From: Gnetum montanum
Taxonomy: Eukaryota; Streptophyta; Gnetopsida; Gnetales; Gnetaceae
DNA: 36,329 nt
Assembly (NCBI GenBank): GCA_015680685.1
Contig: MNCI01026985.1
Location: forward strand, 197,244-233,572
Direction of reading: 5' to 3'
Position numbers and translations under genes: made by a program. Of this stretch, positions 10,299 through 21,180 are shown piece after piece. The first letter of the stretch is position 1, and each line of letters begins with the position of its first letter. Below the pieces are notes generated by a model. It did no database searches. It was not told the origin of the DNA and saw only the letters and a list, made by a program, of their open reading frames with translations.

Positions 10299-11470
10299 TT
10301 AGACGTGAAATGGTTTGAGATACAAGTGGTTCATTGGATGAGGAAGCTTGTTACCATTCATATTAGCTAGCTTAAATGCTCCGTTTTTGTATGCTTTGGT
10401 GATCAAGTAGGGCCCTTCCCAATTTGCTGCGAACTTGTCCGCATGTTCACGGACTGCCTTAAGTACTAGGTCACCTTCTTTGATCGGGCTCTTGTGAATG
10501 TCATGTTGATGGCATCGTCGTTGTTGTTTTCGATACCACTTGATCTGATCGAGCACACGTGTACGTTCCTCTTCCACCGAGTCCAAGTCAAAAACATGCA
10601 AGTCTTTTTTTTACCCTCATCGAGGAGTCCAGAGAGTGTGATCCTTAAGGATGGTACCTGCAACTCTAAAGGTAAAACAGCTTCCGAACCATAAACAAGA
10701 CTATATGGCATTTTACCTGTGGAAGTCCGATGCGTAGTGCGATAAGCCCATAACCCGTATACCAACTGTTCATGCCATTTTCTCTTGCTCTGCGTAAGCA
10801 TCTTCTTTAGTACTGAGATGACAATCTTGTTCGTAGCTTCGACCTGCCCATTACTCTGGGGGTAATAGGGGGACGAGAACGAATGTTTAATGCCTAAGCT
10901 ATTGCAGAAGGTTTTCATTTCGACACTGCTGAATTGAGGTTCATTATCAGTAATGATGGTCATCAAGATGCCAAAGTGGGTCACAATGTTTTCTACGATA
11001 AAGCTACATACTTGTTTTGATGTAGTCTTTCTGAGGGGGATAGCTTCCACCCATTTCGTGAAATATTCAGTTACGGTTATGATGAAGCTATGTCGTGCTG
11101 AAGGCGGGGGAGTTATTGGTCCAATGATGTCTAACCCCCATTTCTGGAAAAGCCATGTGATTTGAGCTTTATGCAATTCATTGGGTGGGACATGTCTGAG
11201 ATTACCATGCTTTTGACACGTATCACACATTTTTACCTTGGAGATATAGTCGTACTCCATGTGTGGCCAATAGTACCCTAAACGCCTTATTTTGATTGCC
11301 ATTGCTTTGGGCGCTATGTGCCCTCTGCAGAGTCCTTCATGTACTTGCTCCACAATGGTCTAGCCATCAGTGCTACTAACGCACATTAACAGGGTACCTT
11401 TGTAGGATCTAAGACACAACGTGTCACCTACTAATGCATACTATCAAAAATGTTTTCGTACTGTGTCCTC
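10299..11470 (-). pseudogene. int: Integrase of inner element (decayed)
   Basis: Catalyses insertion of the cDNA into the genome. The N-terminal zinc-binding residues are seen as HEGLCRGH with CDTCQKHG downstream (HHCC type). The catalytic triad is present: Asp in KWGLDIIGP, Asp in TDNEPQF (the usual Gly is Glu), and Glu in YPQSNGQVEATN. The C-terminal part keeps the GPY-type segment WEGPYLITKAY and ends NHLYLKPFHV before a TAA. No chromodomain follows, as usual in Tat elements. The region joining it to RNase H has stops (TAA at 11471-11473, a TGA-TAG pair near 11450, TAG near 11360). A frameshift lies at the A8 run (T8 on +, 10595-10602), splitting the C-terminus into another frame. Confidence 0.93.
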
Positions 11471-11473
11471 TTA

Positions 11474-12142
11474 TGCATTTGTTAGATTTTGTGGAGTTTC
11501 GTGGTGTAGAAGGTACTCTTTTATGTCATCATACCATTCTACTATGTGTGTTGTACTAACTGATGTAATTGGTAATTCATCGGGAGTATCAGTTATGGGT
11601 TTAGCACAATTGATTATAGAACTAGGCAACGTGTGGAACATTTTTGGCACTAAGTTTAGGGCTAACATAGCTAGTGCATCTACAATTGTGTTATCATTTC
11701 TGGAAACATGTTGTACATCTATGTTTTCGAATCGCTTCAGCAAATGCTTAGTCAAATCACAGTATGATTGTAAGTGTTGTTCTTTGCATGCGTAAACGTC
11801 AGTGACTTGATTTAGAACTAACTGTGAGTCACCTCTGACTATGAGTTGTGTGATGTCGAAAGCAAGTACTGCTATGAGACCTCTAAGGAGACCTTCGTAC
11901 TCTGCTACATTGTTGGTACAGTGAAAATTGAAACGATAAGCAAAGGGTCGGATCTCCCTAGAGGGATAGGTGATGACAATGGTAGCACTCCCCCCTCGGG
12001 AGGTGGGTGCTCCATCAAAATTCAAGATGATATCATAGTTATCAGGCACTATGTCTATTGCACTCACATTTTCATCTGGGAACTCTGGCACTATTATCGC
12101 TTGATCATGCATTGGTGATATAGTCATTTGAGTTGCTATAGC
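11474..12142 (-). pseudogene. Archaeal-type RNase H of inner element
   Basis: A second RNase H domain, different from the gypsy RNase H fused to RT. Its presence defines the plant Tat lineage. The acidic catalytic residues look intact: Asp in LNFDGAPTSRGGS, Glu in NVAEYEGLLRGL, Asp in VRGDSQLVLNQV, and Asp in NTIVDALAMLAL. It follows the RT-RNase H frame after a single in-frame TAA (12143-12145), which the outer element has at the same place. The domain reads open for 218 codons, longer than the same region of the outer element, which has a TGA at the third catalytic block. It likely removes RNA during cDNA synthesis or trims the primers. Confidence 0.92.
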
Positions 12143-13785
12143 TTAACCCTTAACTAATGATTGCACTATGTAGTGTAGGTTAAACTCAGCTATCATGGCT
12201 TTCCAGTGAGCTATCTTACTTGATTCGTAGAGGTTGCTCGTGATGGCTCTGAGTACATTATCCTTGTAGATTATATTGAGTTGGTTGCAGAAGAGATAAT
12301 GTCGCCATTTCTTCAAGGAAAAGATAAGGGCTAAACAAGACCTCTCCACCTCATTGTACTTATTCTCATGGGCTACTAATGCATGGCTTAAATAATAAAC
12401 AGGGACTTCAATTCCATCATCTCGTTTCTGGCAAAGCATAGACGCTACAAATAAATCTAAAGTGGCTAGGTAGATATAGAATGGTTTGTTATTCTGAGGC
12501 GGGTATACTTTTGGCAGTTGAACAAGTGTCGTTTTAATGTTTTCAAATGCTTCCTGGCACTGTGAAGTCCATTCAAAATGGACGTTCTTGCTTAGTAAGT
12601 GGTTCATAGGTTTCAATTTGTCCGTCAATTTTTCTATGAAACGCTTGATGAACTGTAGTCTACCTTGTAGACCTTGGAGTACGGTAAGGTTGCTTGGTGG
12701 TTTCAAATTGGTGATAGCCTTAACCTTGTTTGGATCTACTTGTATTCCTATTTCTGATACTATGAAGCCTAGCATTTTGCCCGTTTTTACCCCAAAGACA
12801 CATTTCTTTTGGTTGAGCCTAAGTTCATATTTTAGACAACATTTTAAAACCAAGTCTAAGTCTTGTATGTGCTGCTCTAGTGTTTTTGATTTAACTACGA
12901 TGTCATCCACATAATCATTGAGCGAATGAAGTATGTAATCGCTAAAAATGAATGTCATTGCTCTTTGATATGTGGCACCGGCGTTCTTCAAGCTGAATGG
13001 AATCATTGTATAACAAAAGGTACCCCATGGTGTCATGAAGGTCGTCCTGAGCTGATGTTCTGGGTTAATCCATATCTGGTTATATCCTGAAAAGCCATCC
13101 ATAAAAGAAAAGAGAGCATACCCCGCAGTTGAGTCAACAAGTTGATCAATGCTTGGTAGTAGGAAGTCATCCTTTATGGTTGCGATGTTCAGATCTCGGA
13201 AGTCTATGCATAGGCGAATGCTTCTATTCTTTTTTGGGACTATAACCATGTTGGATACCCAGTCAACATAGTCAACAGCCTGAATGAAACCATCTTGATA
13301 AAGCTTAGTAATCTCATTGTGAACTGTCAATGCTACCTCAGGTTTGACCTTGAGTGCTTTTTGTTTCACTGGTCTTAACTTGGGATCAAGAGTAATGTTG
13401 TGTTGGACAATGTGAGGATCTAGTCCAGGCATGTCATTGTAAGACCAAGCAAATGCTTCCATGTTGTCTCGAAGTACGTGTTCTATATCCTTGGCAAGTT
13501 GAGGTTGTAATAGTGTGCTTAATTTTAATACCTTAACTTCACCGTCAGGCATAATTATGGGGGTTTCAGTTAAAGGGTCTTCAGTGATGCTATTAGCTTC
13601 TATGTCCAGAGATTTTGTCATACCTTCATAGCTATCTAATGTTTGTTGCATTGAGGCTACAAATGTGTCACCTGTTGATGGACCTAAGTCGATAGAATTT
13701 ATGTTGATTTCTCTTGTGATCTTTCCGTATGGTCCATCGATGGTCAATGGTGTGAATAGATGCTTGCAATCCATCGCTCTTGCTC
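12143..13785 (-). pseudogene. pol: Reverse transcriptase-RNase H of inner element, open frame
   Basis: Copies the element RNA into cDNA. The frame is open from 13785 down to the TAA at 12143. RT motifs in order: DWVSNMVIVPKKN, LCIDFRDLN, FMDGFSGYNQI, PWGTFCYTMIPFSLKNAGAT and the catalytic YVDD (12913-12902). The gypsy RNase H follows (KPFYIYLATLD; VPVYYLSH; YNEVERSCLAL; KKWRHYLF), but the first acidic residue region reads LATLDLF. An N-terminal extension of about 150 residues is shared with the outer element (DGPYGK; FAWSYNDMPGLDP). The start is not at an ATG: the conserved GGCAG|GAGCAAG at 13786/13785 looks like a splice acceptor joining it to the protease frame. Confidence 0.93.
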
Positions 13786-13854
13786 CTGCCAATAAACAGG
13801 GAACAAAGTGAGCTAGGGGATTGTTATGCTCTCCAAGCAATGTAACTCATGTGT

Positions 13855-14045
13855 ACATTTGATAGTGACTAAGGTATGCGGTGGTAATTTATTGTCGTAC
13901 CTAGACGCATGGCAATTTAGGGTCATACCAGGCCTTACCTGTCAGTTTATAGTCATAACGGACTGATCATGGCAATTTAAGGCCTTACCGAGCCGTGTGT
14001 TGTTCGTTTATGATGTCTGGTTGATTGTACGGTTTGTAATCATTA
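13855..14045 (-). repeat. Degenerate ATGAC..TAAACT repeats, RT side
   Basis: About five irregular copies; on the element strand they read TATGACCCTAAATTGCC, TATGACTATAAACTGAC and similar. They stand between RT and the antisense exon, the same place as the weak copies at 29010-29095 in the outer element. Confidence 0.65.
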
Positions 14046-14247
14046 CCTAATGTGAGACTACTAGATGAAGAGTATGCTATGCAAGAGAAGAATTTATATG
14101 GGTAATGGTTAGCCAAGTATATAATCATCTTTACCTTTTTTTATATGTATTTGTATTTTAGCTAATCATTGTGTTTATTTTGTTTATTTTGTTTTTAGCA
14201 GAAAATGTCGTCTTTCTTTGGTAATTATTTTCTTTTACCTTTTACAG

Positions 14248-14349
14248 AGTCACGACGATGATGGTGGCCAAGAAGGTGGCCCCAGTGGGGTGGGGCAAGA
14301 TGATGCGGAGGAGCCTGAAGATCAAGCTCCTCCTGGATTTGATGCCTAG
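14248..14349 (+). pseudogene. Terminal exon of antisense gene, remnant in inner element
   Basis: An exon-like block on the strand opposite to the inner element. A strong acceptor, TTTTACCTTTTACAG, ends at 14247. The frame then reads SHDDDGGQEGGPSGVGQDDA, then EEPEDQAPPGFDA and TAG (14347-14349). It matches the last exon of the antisense gene of the outer element (23116-23036: GHINDGASPSGVKADDEEDL, then GEQPPP and stop) in position, reading direction, acidic composition and the PSGV and PP words. The upstream exons appear to be lost; about 150 bp of T-rich intron-like sequence precedes it. It can no longer encode a protein alone. Confidence 0.7.
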
Positions 14350-14779
14350 TTTCGATTTGATGTTTTTTTTGTTAAAATGATTATGTGTACGATCTATGTG
14401 TCGTGTGGAGATGTTGTGCTAAGTTGTAATTTGACTTTGATACATTTATACAATTTTTCGGTTGAGTTTTCTGTTATTCATTTTTTTTGTTTGAATTTTA
14501 TGTTTTTTTGAACACTGATAAGCGTAGATTTGAAGTGAAAATATTTTTGTTCTTTTGGTTGTTTAAATGTAAATGTGATGTGGCAGTGTAAAATGTTTTT
14601 GTTCATTTTGTCGTTTAAGTGTAATGCAAAAACTAGGAATGCAAGTAGGAATGTAATTGTAATGGAAGCATAATCGTGTAAAGTGGAATGTGAAGAAAAA
14701 CTGTAACTGATAACGCAACAATGTAAGCGTAAATTCAAACAGTGAACTTGAATTGAGAGAAAAAAAATGTAAGAAAATG

Positions 14780-15035
14780 CTCTAGTTTAAGGTCATTTCG
14801 GGCCATGTGCACATGTGTGTTAGTTTAAAGTCATGACGGACTGTAGTCTTGATGTTCTAGTTTATGGTCATTTCAAGCCCCATGCACTAGTTTAAAGTCA
14901 TTTCGAGCCATGTGTAAACAAGAGAAGTTTCAAGTGATATTGGTCGATTTCCTGGTAAATTGGGCATTTCTGGCCATGGCTAGTTTTATGTCGTTGCGAA
15001 CATGTGATAGTTTAACGTCATTTCAAACAATGAAT
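14780..15035 (-). repeat. Degenerate ATGAC..TAAACT repeats, protease side
   Basis: About seven irregular copies, on the element strand like AATGACCTTAAACTAGAGC and CATGACTTTAAACTAACAC, directly after the protease stop at 15041. The outer element has a neater array of the same motif right after its protease stop (22345-22520). Confidence 0.75.
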
Positions 15036-15040
15036 GTAGC

Positions 15041-16059
15041 TTATTGGTTTAGTAATTTTTTGAGTTTTCTTAATTTAACATTAGGAGTGGCATTAATAGG
15101 TATGATCCTATACTCAGCATCCCCTTCGCTGATCACGTTGAATGGTAATTCAGCCCAAGGGACGTCCGATGGAACAGGCTCTATGTTGGCATCTTCTAGT
15201 GTTTCCATATGTCAGTAGTTTCAATGTTTGTTGTAGTTTCTAGGTTAGGCGGTATATGTATAGTTTCAGGTTCGGGTGTTTTTGTGTTAGGTGAAGTTTC
15301 TTTTACGTCTGATGGATCATTGTCTATTGGTCACGTGCAACTTTGTTTTTTCTTTGTGTCATCCTGTTTAGGTTCTTCAAACTTAACCTCAGAGCCTTGG
15401 TTTGTATCTGTATGTGACGAGATGGTAGGTGTAGCAGCCTCCCTATGTATAACGATTTCACCACCTTCATAAGGCAAGTGGATCTCTTGGTGTATGGGGG
15501 AAGAGACCGCTTTGAGTTGGGCCAGCCAGGGTCTTCCTAATATTAAATTGAACCCTGGCATTTCGTCGATGACAACAAAGTTAGCAGATGTGGCAAATTG
15601 ATCCCCTGCTATAAAGTCCAAAGTTATGGTGCCTTTTACTACTATGTGTGATCCACTAAAAAATTTTAAACATGTCGTGGAGGTTGGTATAATTAGTTCT
15701 GTAAGCCCTAATTGTTCGATAATGGGATAGGGTACTACGTTTGTGGCGGCTCCGTCATCTACATGCACTCGATGTATTTTGAATTGGTTTACTTGTATCA
15801 TTATGAACATAGGTGCGGTTGTTACTTCTCCTATTTTCTCATCAATTTTGATGTTGTTAGTGTGGAAGCCTAATGATTTAGAAGTCGATCCTTGAAGTGA
15901 ATACATTACCGCATGAATTGACGGTTCATTTGGAGGTAAGCCTTCACTTACTGGGATCGATGTCAACATGCGTACTAGGGCTTCGCAATGAGTTTGAGAA
16001 GTTAACATCAGGTCATATAGGCTTAATGAAGTGTTTTTATGTTTAAGTGCCTGCGTGAC
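15041..16059 (-). pseudogene. Protease of inner element (decayed)
   Basis: Retropepsin-type aspartic protease that cuts the polyprotein. The active-site block is RVHVDDGAATNVVP (catalytic Asp followed by Gly). The flap/C-terminal part includes FNLILGRPWLAQL, with the typical hydrophobic-hydrophobic-Gly before RPWL. It follows the linker after an in-frame TAG at 16062-16060. The main frame is open from 16008 to a TGA at 15331. The remaining tail continues after one stop and one frameshift, ending EYRIIPINATPN...KLLNQ and TAA (15043-15041). The tail beyond the donor position is conserved with the outer element, as expected if unspliced RNA is also translated. Confidence 0.88.
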
Positions 16060-17064
16060 CTATGTTAGGGCTATTGCTAAATCTTTACCATTAGGTGCAT
16101 GTTTGTTAGTGGTTACTTGGTCCATCGGGCCCAACAATTTTATCTCTCGTGTAGCTGGTTTGACGTTTTCTTCCATAACCGTTGATTTGGATGCATCATG
16201 TATTCTTGATGATTCCCCCTTATAGCTCGTGTTCGATTTGTTATTAGGTGATGTCATGGGCACTCCACTTAATGGAGTAGGCTTAGGGAGTCCTAAGGCA
16301 AGCTGTTGACGTTCCTTCTCCAATCGTTCCCGTGTGAACCTGTTTGCTAAGCGTTCCCGCGTGTGGCATGGGGGAAGATTTGGTTTCTAAACATCGGGTT
16401 GCTTTGGAACCCGTATGATGTATGGAGTAGGATGGGGTTGCGATTGGGCGGTCAAAGGTGGTTGAGTGTCAGGTTGCCTGGGCATCCTAACAACATACGA
16501 GGTCAGTCTATTTTGTGTTTGCGGAGTGGAAGGTTGGTGGTTATCAAGATGTTTGGATATCCTGACAACATATGGAGTTGGTCTAGTTGGGGGCTGTGCC
16601 TCCATAGTTGCAACCGCGGGTGGCACCCGAACTACATAGGGAGGGGGCCGGGTAAGAGGTTGCGTGTTTGTAGTTGTAGTGGTAGGAGGTACACACACCA
16701 CGTATGGTTTGTCTTCTGGTGGTATGGTAGAGGCTACCACCGCGAGGGGTATCCGGATGACATAGGGTCTTTGCGAGGTATGCAGGTTATATGGAGGATA
16801 TGATGATTGAGGTGCGGGTGTTTTTGTAGTAAGAGGAATACGAACTATGAAGGGTCTCCCAGGTTTTTGTTGTTCATTATCTAAATAAAGGGTGTTAATC
16901 TGAGGTACTTCTTGTTCGTTGTCTAAGTAGATAGTGTTAATTACGTATGGTTCTTCCTTAGTATTTAGTGGGTCCTTGTATACGCCCATGGATTGGTTTT
17001 GCGGTTGGACTGGGTTGGACTCATCGAAAGTTATTTTGTCCCTATCTATCATTCGTTGAATGTC
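16060..17064 (-). pseudogene. Proline-rich gag-protease linker of inner element
   Basis: Encodes about 330 residues between the zinc knuckle and the protease. It holds seven copies of a motif [PS][YF][VI][VI].[VI]P, such as RPFIVRIP, RPYVIRIP, PPYVVRVP, TPYIIRVP, spaced by 20-30 Pro/Thr/Gln-rich residues. It is followed by the charged LTRERLE-like segment (FTRERLEKERQQLALGLPKP), which in the outer element is where this very element inserted. Breaks: TAG near 16387 and TAG at 16060. The role of the peptide repeats is unknown. Confidence 0.75.
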
Positions 17065-19305
17065 TTATTTCATGGCAAAACAAAAATTGGTACCATGCCC
17101 ATTACGTTGATGGTACTCGCAAAACCTATCGAGCCTAAATCGTTTTGGGACAGGAGGCTCGTTAGGTGTGGCCAAGCTTGGATTGTTGACCAATTCACAG
17201 AATTGATCATGTCTTTGAATAGCTGTAGGAGACATCTGCTTGTGTTTCATCATTCTGTCCTTCAAAATTTGGTCAAATAGTTGAGAAGGCTTCGCAGGCA
17301 GTGGTGTGTATTGAGAGGGATCTTTCCTCTCAAAGTTTCGGGCATGACCTGTTGTAGCAGTTTGTGATGTAGAAGGTTTGGGTGCAGTAGCAAGAGCTAG
17401 TCTAGCATAGTTAGTAGGGGCAGCGGGCGGTTTGTCTTGTTGTCTCGTACTCGTTTGTTGTGCTTTTGCTACTACTGCTATAGTTATCTTATCCTTTTCT
17501 TTGTCTTTCCTATTATGTAGGTTTTTAAAGGCTGAATAGGCTAGATCATGACTGTTTTGCACAGCTTCTTCAATATTCTTTATTTGTAAAAATTCTTGGC
17601 TAAGAGTGCGTGTGTTAAGATAGTATAGTTTGGACTTTACAAAATCATTAACGGCCCCCTTTAGAATAGTGAGGAGGTAAGTCTCCAGGATTGGCTCATG
17701 GAGCTCATTGAGGGCAGCACTCCACCTTTGAATAAATTTTTGAACAGGTTCAAGCGGTGCTTGCTTGACTTGTATGAGGTTGTCAAGTGTTTCTTCAGGC
17801 TTCAAGTTATACTTGAACCTGATAACAAACTGGTGTAATAAATCTTCCAAAGAAGCTATGGAGTTTCGTGGTAAAGCCCGATGCCAGTCAAGTGCTCTCC
17901 CTATGAGGGACATGGGGAACACTTGCAAGATGGCATGTGGCCATGCTTGAAGCAACACGCACTCTAGTCTAAACGTAAAAAGATGGGTGTTGGGGTATGT
18001 TTCCCCATTGTATTTGGTTAACGTGGGTAGGGAAACACCTTTAGGTAATATTAGAGGTGGAACTGAAGAGCTGATAGGGTCATCTTAATAGAAATCTATT
18101 ATCTTAAGCTCTTCGTCGGTAGCTATTTTGAGGCACTTGACCTCATCAGTTAGCTCTTGCATCATTTTTTTGGCTTTAGCCCAGTCTTGGCCATTAGGCA
18201 AGATACTAGATTGATTATGTTATGTCGTATACAAGTTAGATTGTTGCACAATGGGCTAGAAAGAGGAGAGTTGAGTGGTTGGAGGTTGTGCTTGTGGAAT
18301 ATTCATGGTAGGTGCTACTAAGGGTAGCATACTGTAAGGAAAGGGTTGTTGTTGTTGTTGCTGTACTTGAGGGATGTTCATGGATGGAATTGTAGGAGGT
18401 GGCATGTTGTAGTGAGGGGGTTGATGTGGTTGCATACCGGTCGTGGCCCACTGCTCGGTCATGTTTTGTGGGGGAACACCCTGAACTTGTTGAGTTGAAG
18501 TGGTGAAGGGTGCTCCTTGGGTTTGGATCTGTGGTATATAGTGCACGGATGTAGAAGCTAGTATCACATATGGCATCCTAATCACTCAGGGTGGGAAGGT
18601 TACTCCCACATTAGTTTGAGGGGGGTGTTGTTGGGGTTGTATTTGTAAGAAAGGGGGTGATGTGGTAATGGGGGGAATAGTGGTGATGGGTATATTGAAT
18701 TGGGTATCGGTCACTGGGAGAGTGGGAACAAGAGTGAATGGTTCTTGTTGAAGCACATGTGCTTGAGTGGTTTTAAATGAATGAAGAGACATAGTATCCC
18801 CCATGAAGGGATGAAATAACAAGTTTGCATAAGTGTGCGGACTGAGACTATGGTATGAATCCTAGTGTTCGGATTGAGCCACAAAGTCATCCTCCTCCTC
18901 TAACTGAGGATTTACCATAGACTGGTCTAAAGACTGATTCCTGGCTAGGAGGAGCTGTGAGATGAGTTCAGAGTAGTGCTCAGGGAGAGGGATGATGTCA
19001 TATGGGGAGGGGATGAACTCATGCCCTCCCTTATGAATCAACTCATATTGTTTCTTAGCTTCCAGTTTAGTTTGATCTATTTCGAAGCTAGCTTGTATCT
19101 TCACACATATAAAGTTATACTATTCCTATGTTATGACATTGAATAATGGATTCTTCCCTTGCAGTCTGAGGGATTGGTGAGGTCCTCCCTAGGGATTAAC
19201 CTCACCATGGACCCCTATGGGTTGCATAATGGGTATCGGCATCATCGTGGGGCCAATAGTGTCTATAATGGACTTAGTTGAAACGTTGGTGTTGGCAGTA
19301 TTCAT
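17065..19305 (-). pseudogene. gag: gag of inner element (decayed)
   Basis: Encodes the particle proteins. The chosen start, ATG at 19305 (MNTANTNV), follows the leader repeats. N-terminal block: YELIHKGGHEFIPSPYDIIP; then a Gln/Pro-rich region with a poly-Gln run near 18350; then capsid (RALDWHRALPRNSIASLEDL; LHQFVIRFKYNL; FIQRWSAAL), the best preserved part, open from 17958 to 17065. It ends in the zinc knuckle CEYHQRNGHGTNFC and FAMK before TAA. Stops upstream include a TAA in DFY-stop-DDP (Gln in the outer copy), TAG in FPP-stop-VI (Gln in the outer copy) and several around 18200 and 19130. Confidence 0.92.
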
Positions 19306-19389
19306 GATGAAAAGGTCATAAGTGTAACTAGGTGGATGGGAGACAATGTTAGGGTGTACAGGTGAGGATTTGGTCAAGTATGAAATGGG

Positions 19390-19670
19390 TATACTTATTA
19401 GCGTACACCTAAGTTGGTAGCGTGCAGCCTATTTACATAGCATATGGACTGGGTCCCAACGTAGAGGCTTCAACGACCAGCGTACAGAAACTGGTCACAG
19501 CATGTAAACTACAGCATGCGGGCTGCAAATGTCAATGGAAAGCCAGAGTGGTCAATGTGTTGCAAATCGTTGCAGTGTGTAGACAGAGTCTACAGCATGC
19601 AGGTAAGGTTGCAGCATGTAGACAGGGTCTACAGCCATGCAGGTAAGCTTGTAACGTGTAGACGTTGAGA
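19390..19670 (-). repeat. Leader repeats of inner element
   Basis: Irregular repeats of a GTAGACAGGGTCTACAGCATGC-like word (about 20-40 bp apart) between gag and the PBS. They take the place of the 19-bp array of the outer element, but the unit is different. Words such as CAGCATGCAGGTAAG appear three times. Confidence 0.6.
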
Positions 19671-19809
19671 TTGCTACAGAACAGGACACAGATTTAGAGA
19701 GTCGTAAAATCAGAGTTATGCAGATAAAGTGTAAATCTGAGGAAACTTGATGATAGATCAGAAGCACAGGGGGCAAGTGTATGAGATCAGAGTAGATTTA
19801 AATAGTTTC

Positions 19810-19829
19810 ATGCCCTCCTTCTAGCTCCA
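19810..19829 (-). other. Primer binding site of inner element
   Basis: On the minus strand TGGAGCTAGAAGGAGGGCAT begins five bases after the LTR end CAGTACA. It shares CTAGAAGGAGGGC with the outer PBS but differs at the acceptor-stem bases (AG against CC). The two families may thus use different tRNAs, or one site has decayed. Confidence 0.65.
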
Positions 19830-19834
19830 TTTTC

Positions 19835-21175
19835 TGTACTGTGTGAAATCATCCATGCAAGGCTGGAATGGGGCAAGCACCACGTGATTTACAGATGAGC
19901 ACAGAAGACCCTACCTTCGCTTGAGGGTGAGCTAGAATTGACGAAGGTAGAATACCTTGGATGGTCTGCATGCAGATCAGATAAGGATTTTTCTAAACGT
20001 ATGCCAATGTGCAATACGCTGAGTTATGTGTAAACATTGTAATAAGCGTAAACCAGAACATAAATGTGTAGAAATATAAAAAAAGGGATAGGTAAGAAAG
20101 AATACAAACTATAACAAATCTTAATCGGAAATGAAGCAATTTTATTGCAAAAATGAGGATTACAGTGCACCGGTCTGAATGCAGTTCTGGGATTGACACA
20201 AGGTGGACGAAGAGCCCCAATGGATGAGGATGGATGATGGTTAGCTGGTTTCAACTGCAGGTGTAGCGTGAAGGCTGTATACTCGGCGTACAGGGTAGAA
20301 GTCCAGCGTATGGGATTCTTGCTCTGATTTCCTAAGTGCCTCCAGGTTTTGTCCTATTTTCCCAAAATTGCCAACCCCAATCTAGTCAAAAATTGGGGTT
20401 TTTATGAGGTTTTTTGGCGTCAGATTCAGATCTGGAAGTGTATGAGTGGCTGTGGCTGAGAGAATTTCAGGTCGAGTGACATGTGGCTACATTTTCTGAG
20501 TGCAAAGAAAATTACAATTGTACAACGTGCTGCATGTCAGCGTGTACATGCTAGGCGTGTGAACGCAGCGTACAGACTTGCACAACACAAGAGAATTGAA
20601 CTTTACAAACGAATATACTATTACAATGGAAAATCTTGAATTTTGCCCTTGGATCATGAGAATGCTAACTTTTGAATTTGGGCTCATCTGGGCTCGATCT
20701 GACATGGTTTTGGAAGGCTCCGACTGGTGTATGCTGGGCTGCATGCTGGGAGTGCAGGATGTACATGCTCGGCGTGTGAGCTCCAAAATGCATGATTTCA
20801 AGGTCAAAACTCAATTTTCCTGAGCCCATGATGATGCCTAACAATGGCCTTACCTTTGAGAGTTGATGCCTTGTGAAAATCTTGCTCTGAAGTGCCTGTT
20901 TTGGGTCACCTTTGAAGTCATACGCTGGGCATGCAGGCTAGGCGTACAAGATGCATACTTAGTGAAAACCAAGTCTTTTGAGCTCAAGATTTGCCAGGTT
21001 TGATGTCGGATGTCACCGTAGTCTTCTGTCGATCCTAGGGAACATTTTCCTATTCATTTCGACTCCGTTTGATGCTATTTTTTAGGTTCGCAAGCTTCGG
21101 TCATGCTGGGGAGCATCATGAATTAGTTCGATTCTTGTTGGAGAAGTGCTAAGCTCAGAATTTTGTGGTGTTTCA
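19835..21175 (-). repeat. 5' LTR of inner element
   Basis: 1341 bp. On the minus strand it begins TGAAACACCAC at 21175 and ends CAGTACA at 19835. The end is shared with the outer LTRs (CAGTACA), as is the start (TGAAACAC), which marks the two families as relatives. AATAAA at 20141-20146 on the minus strand. A CATAAAAA word at about 20400 is a possible TATA-like element. Confidence 0.92.
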
Positions 21176-21180
21176 AGGAC
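21176..21180 (+). repeat. Target-site duplication, right copy (AGGAC)
   Basis: Next to the right end of the inner element; pairs with AGAAC at 7157-7161. The right copy is likely the original, because AGGAC gives the Gly-Pro codons expected from the homologous linker. Confidence 0.75.

Larger units (their letters stand above)
13786..15117 (-). other. Predicted protease-RT intron of inner element
   Basis: About 1.3 kb. The acceptor GGCAG|GAG is intact at 13786. The donor equivalent at 15117 reads GATG|CTGAGTAT where the outer element has GAAG|GTGAGTAT, so the G of GT has become C and splicing here would now fail. Phase 1 is the same on both sides and would join Asp/Glu-Gly to ARAMDCK in frame. 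It contains two repeat arrays and one antisense exon. It is inferred from comparison with the outer copy and from the known intron between protease and RT in Ogre elements. Confidence 0.55.
7162..21175 (-). mobile_element. Inner Tat-lineage LTR retrotransposon, antisense to host element
   Basis: About 14.0 kb, bounded by two LTRs of 1341 bp each. In minus-strand order it has: 5' LTR (21175-19835), PBS, leader repeats, gag, linker, protease, a short predicted intron, RT-RNase H, archaeal-type RNase H, integrase, 3' UTR repeats, polypurine tract and 3' LTR. It is a close relative of the element it sits in: all domains, both LTR ends and the 3' UTR can be aligned by eye. Its frames are broken less often than those of the outer element, and its LTRs differ less from each other. 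It is therefore younger, though still dead. Confidence 0.93.

Noticed and set aside
10299-10420. Chromodomain after integrase
   Set aside because: The frame ends right after the GPY-type segment; no chromodomain residues were seen.
14910-15472. Open frames on the + strand in the inner element
   Set aside because: They are shadows of the protease tail and the ATGAC..TAAACT repeats on the other strand.
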